Below, piece by piece: positions 11,781-19,256 of a stretch of DNA of 19,923 nucleotides (its first letter is position 1; every line of letters begins with the position of its first letter). This DNA is from Spirochaetia bacterium (GTDB lineage Bacteria; Spirochaetota; Spirochaetia; Treponematales; Breznakiellaceae). The notes below the pieces were generated by a model. The model saw only the letters and a program-made list of their open reading frames with translations. It had not been told where the DNA came from and made no database searches. The DNA is taken from positions 1 to 19,923 of the forward strand of contig BOAU01000035.1 in NCBI GenBank assembly GCA_026002025.1, read 5' to 3'. Made by a program: the position numbers and the translations under genes.

Positions 11781-13637
11781 CTATATCGCCATCCCCGTGG
11801 TGTACTGCACGTTGTACAGGTGCGCGTAAAACCCGTCCGTAATGCCCAGCAGTTCCGCGTGGGTGCCGCTTTCCACAATTTCGCCGCTGTTGATAACCAG
11901 AATTTTGTCGGCGTTCCTGATGGTGGAAAGCCGGTGGGCGATGATGAAGCTGGTGCGGCCCTTCATCAGGGTGAGCAGTGCCTGCTGGATGTGGATTTCC
12001 GTGCGGGTGTCCACGGAAGAGGTGGCTTCGTCAAGGATCAGCACCTGGGGGTCGGCCAGGATCGCGCGGGCGATTGCCAGTAATTGGCGCTGGCCCTGGG
12101 AGAGGTTGCCGCCGTTATCCTGCAGCACCGTGTCGTAGCCGTGGGGCAGATGGATGATGAACTGATCGGCGTTGGCCAGCTTGGCCGCTTCCTCAACCTC
12201 AGCATCGGTGGCGTCAGGCGCGCCGTAGCGGATATTGTCCCGCACGGTTTCGGAGAAAAGATAAGTATCCTGCAGCACCATTCCTACTTTTTTGCGCAGA
12301 CTGTGGCGGCTGATTTTTTGCGCGTCCATTCCGTCTATGAGTACGCGGCCTGAGTCGATGTCGTAAAACCGGGTCAGCAAACTGATGATGGTGGTCTTGC
12401 CCGCGCCGGTGGGTCCCACAATGGCAACCTGCTCGCCGCTCTTCGCGGTAATATGGGCGTTCTTCAAAACCGGTGTGCCGGGGATGTAGGAGAAGGTTAC
12501 GTCCTCAAAGGCGATGTCCCCGTGCATGGCTTCGATTTCAACGGCATCGGCAGGGTCCTGTTCGGGCGTTTGATCCATAACCTCGAAGATCCGTTCCGCC
12601 GCGGCCAGGGCCGACTGGATCGTGTTGAACAGGTTTGCTATCTGGTTGATGGGGTTGCTGAACTGCCGCTTGTATTGCAGGAACGAAAACACAATTCCCA
12701 CGGAGACCCGGCCCTGCACCACCATCCAGCCGCCGGCCACCGCCACTGCCAGATAGGATACGTTGTTGATGCAGTTCATCATGGGCCCCATAAGGCCGGA
12801 GACGCACTGCGCCAGGGCGCCGCTTTTCCGCAGCCGCTGGTTCAGCTCCCGGAATTCCTCACGGGCCTTTTCTTCACGGGAAAACAGTTGTACTACTTTT
12901 TCACCGGAGACGATTTCTTCTATATAACCGTTGAGCGCCCCCAACTCGGTGGACTGCCGCTTGAACAGTTTGCGGGTGATCTTCGTGATAAACCGGGTGA
13001 ACAGTATCATGAAGGGCACCACCGCCACGGTCACCAAAGTGAGGAAGGGACTTAATAACAGCATTGCTATCAAAGTGCCCACAATATTGATGATGCCGGA
13101 AAAGAGCTGCGTCACGTTCTGTGACATGGTTTGGCCGATGGTGTCCACATCATTGGTCAGGCGGCTCATCAAATCCCCTGAGGAATGGCTGTCGTAGTAG
13201 CCCAGGGGCAGGCCGCCGATATGCCCAAAGAGATCCCGGCGGATGGTGGCGGTGGTGGTTTGGGACAGCCGCGCCATGAGCCGCTCCTGCAAATACGCGG
13301 CCGCCACACCGAACAGGTAGATGCCCAGCAGGATCAGGCAGATGATCCCCAGCCCCCGGATGTCTTGCCGGGCAATGTAGTTGTCCACCACCATGCCATT
13401 GATGCGGGTCGCAACAATGGTGATAAGGGCCGTTATCGCGCTGAAGCAGAGGATGCCCGCCAATATGGGGATATTCCCGCCCAGATAGCGCACCAGCCGG
13501 GCCAGGGTCCGCCTGGCGTCCTTGGGCTTCTCAAAGGTCATCCCGAAGCCCCCCGGTCCGCCGGGACCGCCCCGGCCGGGTCCAAAGCCCATGGGCCGCG
13601 GGGGCGGTGTTTGTTCCAGTTTTCTGTTAGCCGGCAT
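11781..13637 (-). CDS. ABC exporter subunit with consensus ATPase site
   Basis: This 618-residue fused membrane plus ATPase half-transporter has six helices (about 55-345) and a nucleotide domain. Visible motifs are Walker A GPTGAGKT at 408-415, Q-loop Gln456, signature LSQGQ at 512-516, Walker B with Asp536 and catalytic Glu537, and switch His568. A Pro/Gly-rich tail (11-33) precedes the membrane domain. The start ATG 13637 follows AGGAGG; an upstream extension of the frame to 13871 lies inside the partner gene. It overlaps the end of the partner by 11 bases, so the two form a heterodimer. The LSQGQ signature with an intact Glu is what the catalytic half of TM287/288- or BmrCD-type exporters shows. 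Substrate is unknown (drug, peptide or lipid). Confidence 0.92.
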   Translation of the reverse strand: MPANRKLEQTPPPRPMGFGPGRGGPGGPGGFGMTFEKPKDARRTLARLVRYLGGNIPILAGILCFSAITALITIVATRINGMVVDNYIARQDIRGLGIICLILLGIYLFGVAAAYLQERLMARLSQTTTATIRRDLFGHIGGLPLGYYDSHSSGDLMSRLTNDVDTIGQTMSQNVTQLFSGIINIVGTLIAMLLLSPFLTLVTVAVVPFMILFTRFITKITRKLFKRQSTELGALNGYIEEIVSGEKVVQLFSREEKAREEFRELNQRLRKSGALAQCVSGLMGPMMNCINNVSYLAVAVAGGWMVVQGRVSVGIVFSFLQYKRQFSNPINQIANLFNTIQSALAAAERIFEVMDQTPEQDPADAVEIEAMHGDIAFEDVTFSYIPGTPVLKNAHITAKSGEQVAIVGPTGAGKTTIISLLTRFYDIDSGRVLIDGMDAQKISRHSLRKKVGMVLQDTYLFSETVRDNIRYGAPDATDAEVEEAAKLANADQFIIHLPHGYDTVLQDNGGNLSQGQRQLLAIARAILADPQVLILDEATSSVDTRTEIHIQQALLTLMKGRTSFIIAHRLSTIRNADKILVINSGEIVESGTHAELLGITDGFYAHLYNVQYTTGMAI

Positions 13638-15363
13638 TGTGCAGGACCTCCTCTCCCAGTTGGGACACCGCGATACTCCGGTAAATTTCATTTTGGGCCA
13701 GCAGTTCCTCATGGGCGCCCATGCCGCTGATCCTGCCCTGATCCAGCACGATAATTTTGTCCGCCCTGCTGATGGCGGAGATGCGCTGGGCGATGATAAA
13801 CACAATGGAGCTGTCCCTGCGGCCCGCAATGGCCTGCCGGATTTTAGCCTCCGTGGCGGTGTCCACCGCACTGGTGGAGTCGTCCAGGATCAGTACCCTG
13901 GGGCGGCGTGCGAAAGTACGTGCAATGGAGAGCCGCTGTTTCTGCCCGCCTGAAAAGTTCTTGCCCCGCTGCTCCACCGCCGCGTCATATCCCTCAGCAT
14001 TTGCGGAGAGGAACTCCGCGGCCTGCGCGTCCTTTGCGGCCTCTTCGATAAGGGAGAAGTCGCATTCGTCATCGGCCCAGCGCAAATTTTCCCGGACGGT
14101 CCCCGCAAAGAGGATGCTGTCCTGTAACACCATGCCCACGGTCCGGCGCAAATCCCGGCGGTTCAAGCTGCGCACATCCGCGCCGCCGATGCGCACCGTG
14201 CCTTCGCTCACGTCGTAGAGCCGGGGGATCAGGGATACCAGGGTGGATTTCCCGGAACCGGTGGCCCCGATAATACCCACGGTCTGGCCTTCCTGCACAG
14301 TAAAACTAATGTCGTTTAAAACATATTCGGGATCGTTTTCTTCGTAACGGAAACTGACATGATCGAATTCCACGGAACAGCCATTCATCTGCGCGGGCCG
14401 GACCGGGTCGGTGATGGAACTTTCCGTATCCAGCACCTCGTTGACGCGCCCGGCGCTTGCCTGCGCCCGGGAAAAGCCCATCAGCATCATTACTACCATC
14501 ATTAAAGAAAAGAGGGCCTGGGTCAGATAGGACATAAAGGCCATGATCTTGCCGGTCTCAAATTCCCCGGCAATGGCCAGGTTACCGCCGAACCAGAACA
14601 GGGCCACCACACTCACATTCATAATGAGGGTCACAATGGGCATGAGCAGAATGGTGAGGTTGGCGGCCCTCAGGCTCCAGTCCATCAGGTCCGTGTTGGC
14701 GGTCCTGAAGCGTTCGCGCTCATGCTCCTGCCCCACAAAGGCCTTGACCACCCGGACCCCCAGCAGGTTTTCCCGCATGACCGTGTTCACCCGGTCCACC
14801 CGTTTTTGAATCTCGGTGAACAGGGGAAAGGCCTTGCGGATGATGAACAATACGGCGAGAGACAAGAGGGGGAGGGACGCCGCAAAGATGAGGGACATTT
14901 TTGGGGAGAGCAGGTAGGCCATCACCAGCCCGCCGATACAGGAAAGGGGGGCCCGCACCAGCATCCGCAGGCCCATCATCAGCATCATCTGGAGCTGGGT
15001 CACATCGTTGGTGAGCCGCGTCACCAGCGAGGAAGTGGTAAAGCCGTCGATCTCTTTAAACGACAGGGTTTGTATTTTGTCAAACAGGCCTTGCCGTAAA
15101 TTTGCGCCGAAGCGCATGGCCGCGATGCTGGAAAAAATCGTGCAGCCCATGCCCCCCACTGTTCCAATCACGGCAACCAGAAGCATCATTTTGCCCCGGT
15201 CCCAGATAAAGGGGATGTTGCCCCCTGCCACGCCCACGTCAATGATTTCGGCCATATAGGTGGGCTGGAGGATGTCCATGAACACCTCCACGGCCATGAA
15301 AACGGGGGCCAGAAGCGCCAGCAGAACCGCGCCCTTCATGTATTTTTTGAGAATCTTGATCAT
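13627..15363 (-). CDS. ABC exporter subunit with degenerate ATPase site
   Basis: The 578-residue half-transporter has a membrane domain (about 10-300), Walker A GATGSGKST at 366-374, signature FSGGQ at 470-474 and Walker B LILDD at 491-495. Asp495 stands where the catalytic Glu should be, and Gln526 replaces the switch His (IIAQR). These paired changes define the non-catalytic subunit of heterodimeric type IV exporters such as TM287 or BmrC; its own signature FSGGQ completes the active site with the partner. ATG 15363 has no clear ribosome binding site. The MoeA-like gene ends 21 bases upstream on the same strand. An AT-rich TATAGT-like stretch in that short gap might add a promoter. Confidence 0.92.
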   Translation of the reverse strand: MIKILKKYMKGAVLLALLAPVFMAVEVFMDILQPTYMAEIIDVGVAGGNIPFIWDRGKMMLLVAVIGTVGGMGCTIFSSIAAMRFGANLRQGLFDKIQTLSFKEIDGFTTSSLVTRLTNDVTQLQMMLMMGLRMLVRAPLSCIGGLVMAYLLSPKMSLIFAASLPLLSLAVLFIIRKAFPLFTEIQKRVDRVNTVMRENLLGVRVVKAFVGQEHERERFRTANTDLMDWSLRAANLTILLMPIVTLIMNVSVVALFWFGGNLAIAGEFETGKIMAFMSYLTQALFSLMMVVMMLMGFSRAQASAGRVNEVLDTESSITDPVRPAQMNGCSVEFDHVSFRYEENDPEYVLNDISFTVQEGQTVGIIGATGSGKSTLVSLIPRLYDVSEGTVRIGGADVRSLNRRDLRRTVGMVLQDSILFAGTVRENLRWADDECDFSLIEEAAKDAQAAEFLSANAEGYDAAVEQRGKNFSGGQKQRLSIARTFARRPRVLILDDSTSAVDTATEAKIRQAIAGRRDSSIVFIIAQRISAISRADKIIVLDQGRISGMGAHEELLAQNEIYRSIAVSQLGEEVLHNAG

Positions 15364-15384
15364 CCGGTTACTATAATACTATAA

Positions 15385-16392
15385 TCAGCGGCCCGCAAGG
15401 GCGGATACTTCCAGCCCCCCTTCGGCATAGCGCATCAATTCTTCACGGGTGATCATGTCGTCCGCCATGAGCCGGGGAAGCAGGACATCAAACGCAGTAA
15501 TACTGTCATGGAGCACACAGGCGGGGGTTCCAACAATGGGGATGGGTTTTGCGCCCTGTTTTCCATAATAAGAGAGGAGCAACATCACCCCCGGCATGAT
15601 GGGCATTCCGTAGGTGACGATCCGGGCGCCTGAGTTTTTGATTGCCAGCGGAGTTTTGTCATCGGGGTCAACGCTCATTCCCCCGGAACAGATGATCATA
15701 TCCATACCGTGATCTACCATGGAGAGAATCGCCCTGGTGATTTTTTCATGATCATCATCAAGGATGATTGTTTCCGCAGTTTTTCCTGAAAGGGCTTCAA
15801 TCTTTTTGCTGATGGCGGGCACCGCCGCATCGGGGATTCTGCCTGAGTACACTTCATTACCGGTGACGATGATCCCGATTTTTTTCGGCGCGTATGGAAT
15901 TACAGAGATGAGTTTTTCTTCCCCGCAGATTTTTGCGGCTTGGATGAGTTTTTCCTTTTCGATTAAGAGGGGAATTATTTTTGCCGATGCGATGCGATCA
16001 TCTTTTTTAACGCCGATATGGTTCCGGCGGGTGATTGCGGCAAGGCCTTCAACACAGTTCAGTTGAAACAGTTTTTCCGATTTTATTTTCAGGAGGCCGT
16101 CACATTCGGCAAAGAGTTCTACCTTTCCTTCAAAGACTTTGCCGCCCCTGATATTACTGCCCCGCACAAGGTCCGACAGTAATACTGCGCCATCTTCTTC
16201 GTGGAGCATATCCGCCTGTACTTCCCACACGTAGATCTGCTCTTTACCCATGTCAAGGAGGATGGGGATGTCCTCCTCTTTGATAACATGTCCCCGTTTG
16301 AACCGGGGGCCCTTGTATGTGCCGGGAATTATCTGGGTCATATCGTGGGCGGTAACCTGCCCGACGGCGTCTTCGGTTTTGATGAGTCTCAT
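15385..16392 (-). CDS. MoeA/MoaB-like molybdopterin-binding protein
   Basis: The 335-residue product has an N-terminal part of about 165 residues and a MoaB/MogA-type molybdopterin-binding domain (about 170-310). In this domain TGNEVYSG at 177-184, SGGMSVDPDD at 236-245, PGVM at 267-270 and GTPACVLHD at 288-296 are the pocket loops. Proteins of this shape often sit beside molybdenum hydroxylases and are thought to load or modify the cofactor; they differ from true MoeA in the N-terminal domain. It starts three bases after the hydroxylase gene stops, with GGGGAAG ahead of ATG 16392, so the pair is one operon and the partner is almost certainly the target enzyme. No separate MobA or selenium-sulfur accessory gene lies in this window. 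Confidence 0.82.
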   Translation of the reverse strand: MRLIKTEDAVGQVTAHDMTQIIPGTYKGPRFKRGHVIKEEDIPILLDMGKEQIYVWEVQADMLHEEDGAVLLSDLVRGSNIRGGKVFEGKVELFAECDGLLKIKSEKLFQLNCVEGLAAITRRNHIGVKKDDRIASAKIIPLLIEKEKLIQAAKICGEEKLISVIPYAPKKIGIIVTGNEVYSGRIPDAAVPAISKKIEALSGKTAETIILDDDHEKITRAILSMVDHGMDMIICSGGMSVDPDDKTPLAIKNSGARIVTYGMPIMPGVMLLLSYYGKQGAKPIPIVGTPACVLHDSITAFDVLLPRLMADDMITREELMRYAEGGLEVSALAGR

Positions 16393-16395
16393 GAT

Positions 16396-19110
16396 CTACT
16401 TCCCCTTGCGGTAAAAAGTATCCTCCATGGGCAGTTTGTCCCGCAGCTTGCCGTCTTTGGCGTAATAGGCGCCGCCGATCGCCGGGCAGATGGGGATGGT
16501 GGCAAGCTCCCCCACGCCCTTGGCGCCGTAGGCCAGGGGAGAGGGGTTGCGGGGTTCGATGAAAATGATGTCCATGGGGGGCGCTTCGGTGGCCCGGATG
16601 AGTCCCAGGGTGCCGTACTTTGCCTTGGGGATACCATTTTCTAAGGGGAAGTCCTCGGTGAGGGCGTAGCCCATGCCCATGATAAGGCCCCCTTCGATCT
16701 GGCCCGCCGCCGCCGGGGGGTTCACCACCTTGCCGAGGTCGTAGGCGGCGGTGATGTTCTCGATTTTGCCCTCATCGTCCAGAACAATGACCGTGGCGGC
16801 GTAACCGTATGCCACGTGGCTGACGGGATTGGGCTTGTCGCTGCCCATGGGGTCCGTTTTTCCGGAATACTCGGCGAAGAATTCCTGGCCTTCAAGTTTG
16901 GAAAGGTCACCCCCGGCGGCGTCCAGCGCCTCCTTTAGTTTTAGCGCGACAAGGCGGGTCGCCTCCCCGGTGAACACGGTCTGCCGGGAGGCGGTGGTGG
17001 TGCCGGAGTTCGGGGTACGCCGGGTATCCGGCGCTTCGGCAAAAACTAAAGCGGGAGGAATCTTGAGGGTCTCGCAGGTAATCTGTGTGGTAACGGTGGC
17101 AAGTCCCTGTCCGATACAGGCGGCGCTGGTCCTGATGTGGACGATGCCCTGTTCCACCGAAAGGGTACAGCGCCCTATGTCGGGAAGGCCCACCCCGATA
17201 CCGGCGTTTTTAAGGGCGGCGGCGATACCGACCGCCTTACCTGCGGCCCTGGCCTTTTCGTATACGTCCTTGACGGCGAGGAGGCAGGCTTCAAGTTCCA
17301 CATCCCCTTCGGCAATCTGTCCGTTGGGGAGCACATTGCCGGGCCGCAGGGCATTGCGGTAACGGATCTCCCAGGGACTTATGCCAACCATGTCCGCCAA
17401 AAGATTGAGGTTGCTTTCGGTGGCGAAACAGCTTTGGCATACCCCGAAACCCCGGAAGGCCCCGCCGGGGGGATTGTTGGTGTACACCGCCTTGCCGTCA
17501 ATATCGATCACCTGATAATTGTAGGGACCGGCGGCGTGGGTGCAGGCCCGCTGCAGTACCGGCCCGCCAAGGCTGGCGTAGGCCCCGGTGTCGGAAACGA
17601 GTACCGCCTTCATCGCCGTGAGTATACCCTTCTCGTCACAGCCCGTGGTAAAGTCCATTTCCATGGCGTGCCGCTTGGGGTGGAGGTTGATGCTCTCCTG
17701 CCGGGTCAGCAGCACCTTCACCGGTTTCTGAAGACACCACGCGGCAAGGCAGGCGTGGTGCTGGACGCTCATATCTTCCTTGCCCCCAAAGCCGCCGCCC
17801 ACGAGCTGGCCCTTCACATGAATTTTTTCCGGGGGAATCCCCAGCATACGGGAACATTCCCGCTGTTCATCGTAGATGCTCTGCCCGGCCGAATAGAGGG
17901 TGAGCCATGGCAGGCCGTCGTCACCTTCCACAATAAGACCGCTCGATGTTCCGCCGTGCCCGTCGCTCACCGCGGGACCCGGGCCGACAGAGGCATGGAG
18001 TTTCTCGCCGGAAAGGGTACACAGGGCTCCGGCGGGCACGGCGATGGCGCACTCGGGCTCCATGAAGGCGTGCTCGGTAAAGGGTGTCGAATAGTGGCGG
18101 GTCACCACGTACTTTGATTTTGCCAGCGCGGCGTCCGCGTCCCCCCGGACCAGGTGTTCGTGGGACAGGATGTTCCCTTCCTTTTGGTGAATGAGCGGCG
18201 CGCCCTCTGCCATGGCGGCGGCGGGACTGGTGAGGGGCTCCAGCACTTCGTAGTCCACATGAACCAGGGCCTTTACTTCATCAAGACTTTCCCGGCTTCT
18301 GCATACCACCAGGGCAACAGTATCACTGATGAAGCGGGTGATCTCTCCTTCAGCTATCATCACATCATAATCGGAGATGAAGGCCAGATGTCCAATCTTG
18401 ATATTGCCGGGAACATCCTTTGCGGTAAGGACCGCCGCACAGTCGGGGTGGGCGAGGGCCGCTGTTGTGTCGATCTTTAATACACGGGCGCGGGGATGGG
18501 CGGAGCGGACCGCCGAGGCGTGGAGCATTCCTTCAAAGGAAAGATCGTCCGCATACTTTCCCGTCCCCAAAGTTTTTGCGATGGCATCCACCCGGTGGAG
18601 GCTTTCTCCCATGGCGCCTGTAAAATTCCGTTCCGGCAGAGGCTTGTCTTCTCGGAACAGTTTTGCTGCCAATGCTATGGCGTCCCGTATCTTCGCGTAG
18701 CCCGTGCAGCGGCAGATATTTGTGCGGATCGCTTTTCTGATATCATCATCAGCAGGATTAGTATTACTGTCGATGAGGGCCTTTGCGCTCATCACCATGC
18801 CGGGGATGCAAAACCCGCACTGCACCGCCCCGGTTTCCGCAAAGGCAAAGGCGTACACATCCTTTTCGTGTTGGGAAAGTCCCTCCACGGTGATGATCGA
18901 CTTGCCCGCGAATTTTGCCAGGGGCAAGATACAGGAGCGGGTCGGCTTGCCATCGGCCAGTACCGTACAGGCCCCGCAGGCCCCGGAACCGCAGCCATTC
19001 TTTACCGATGTGAGGCCCAGGTCAATCCGCAGAAAGTCTATCAGCTTTCGATTCGCATTTCCCTGTACTGTGTTTCCGTTTACGATCAAGCTGCAATACG
19101 CATCGCTCAT
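16396..19110 (-). CDS. Fused 2Fe-2S / molybdopterin hydroxylase (selenium-dependent xanthine dehydrogenase type)
   Basis: The 904-residue enzyme fuses two [2Fe-2S] domains (Cys40, 45, 48, 60 and Cys98, 101, 133, 135) to the large molybdenum domain, without an FAD domain between them. Visible cofactor motifs are VGGGFGGKED at 437-446, AFRGFG at 551-556, GQGLAT at 668-673 and GVGELAT at 865-871 with catalytic Glu868. This layout is known from the Se-dependent xanthine dehydrogenase family and E. coli XdhD. Selenium would be a labile cofactor; there is no in-frame TGA. The substrate is a purine or other N-heterocycle. About 40 residues (about 361-403) are inserted between ECAIAVPA and LYSAGQSIYDEQ, where relatives have roughly 10. 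Start ATG 19110 follows GGAGG. A hydantoinase gene lies upstream and the MoeA-like gene downstream. The electron acceptor is not encoded here. Confidence 0.92.
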   Translation of the reverse strand: MSDAYCSLIVNGNTVQGNANRKLIDFLRIDLGLTSVKNGCGSGACGACTVLADGKPTRSCILPLAKFAGKSIITVEGLSQHEKDVYAFAFAETGAVQCGFCIPGMVMSAKALIDSNTNPADDDIRKAIRTNICRCTGYAKIRDAIALAAKLFREDKPLPERNFTGAMGESLHRVDAIAKTLGTGKYADDLSFEGMLHASAVRSAHPRARVLKIDTTAALAHPDCAAVLTAKDVPGNIKIGHLAFISDYDVMIAEGEITRFISDTVALVVCRSRESLDEVKALVHVDYEVLEPLTSPAAAMAEGAPLIHQKEGNILSHEHLVRGDADAALAKSKYVVTRHYSTPFTEHAFMEPECAIAVPAGALCTLSGEKLHASVGPGPAVSDGHGGTSSGLIVEGDDGLPWLTLYSAGQSIYDEQRECSRMLGIPPEKIHVKGQLVGGGFGGKEDMSVQHHACLAAWCLQKPVKVLLTRQESINLHPKRHAMEMDFTTGCDEKGILTAMKAVLVSDTGAYASLGGPVLQRACTHAAGPYNYQVIDIDGKAVYTNNPPGGAFRGFGVCQSCFATESNLNLLADMVGISPWEIRYRNALRPGNVLPNGQIAEGDVELEACLLAVKDVYEKARAAGKAVGIAAALKNAGIGVGLPDIGRCTLSVEQGIVHIRTSAACIGQGLATVTTQITCETLKIPPALVFAEAPDTRRTPNSGTTTASRQTVFTGEATRLVALKLKEALDAAGGDLSKLEGQEFFAEYSGKTDPMGSDKPNPVSHVAYGYAATVIVLDDEGKIENITAAYDLGKVVNPPAAAGQIEGGLIMGMGYALTEDFPLENGIPKAKYGTLGLIRATEAPPMDIIFIEPRNPSPLAYGAKGVGELATIPICPAIGGAYYAKDGKLRDKLPMEDTFYRKGK
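17952..18043. repeat. Inverted repeat around the extra peptide of the hydroxylase gene
   Basis: CGCCGTGCCCG (17952-17962) is the exact reverse complement of CGGGCACGGCG (18033-18043). The 92-base span encodes most of the extra Gly/Pro/Ala-rich segment of the hydroxylase (about residues 357-387). It may be another in-frame palindromic insertion, as in the ATPase gene, but GC-rich DNA makes an 11-bp match less telling. Confidence 0.4.
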
Positions 19111-19133
19111 TCCACTTCCCCTCCATGAAATAT

Positions 19134-19256
19134 GAAGAATTTTAACCGCAAAGGCGACAAAGGCGCGCGAAGTAAGAAGAAATAATAATAGACCCTATTC
19201 CCCTTTGTGTCCCTTGTGTCCTGAAACCAAAGGTTCCTTCGCGGTTAAAATTCTTC
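19134..19256. repeat. Palindromic repeat, copy B, overlapping the hydantoinase stop
   Basis: The outer arms (19134-19154 and 19236-19256) are 21 bases each with one mismatch; the core is TTTTAACCGCAAAGG against CCTTCGCGGTTAAAA. The inside contains GGCGACAAAGG and CCCTTTGTGTCCCTTGTGTCC, echoing the CACGAAAGGACACG text of copy A. It fills the 134-base gap between the hydantoinase and hydroxylase genes. The TAA stop of the hydantoinase (19245-19247) lies in its right arm, so the last residues (EEF) are coded by the repeat. Confidence 0.75.

Noticed and set aside
12453..13055. A 200-codon open frame on the + strand, rich in His and Gly
   Set aside because: It is antisense to the ABC exporter subunit; the composition follows from the codons of the real gene.
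13638..13871. N-terminal extension of the consensus ABC subunit
   Set aside because: The extension lies inside the partner gene in another frame; ATG 13637 with AGGAGG fits the usual overlap and the normal length.
17137..18117. A 326-codon open frame on the + strand
   Set aside because: It is antisense to the molybdenum hydroxylase in GC-rich DNA, where long shadow frames are common; no recognisable motif.
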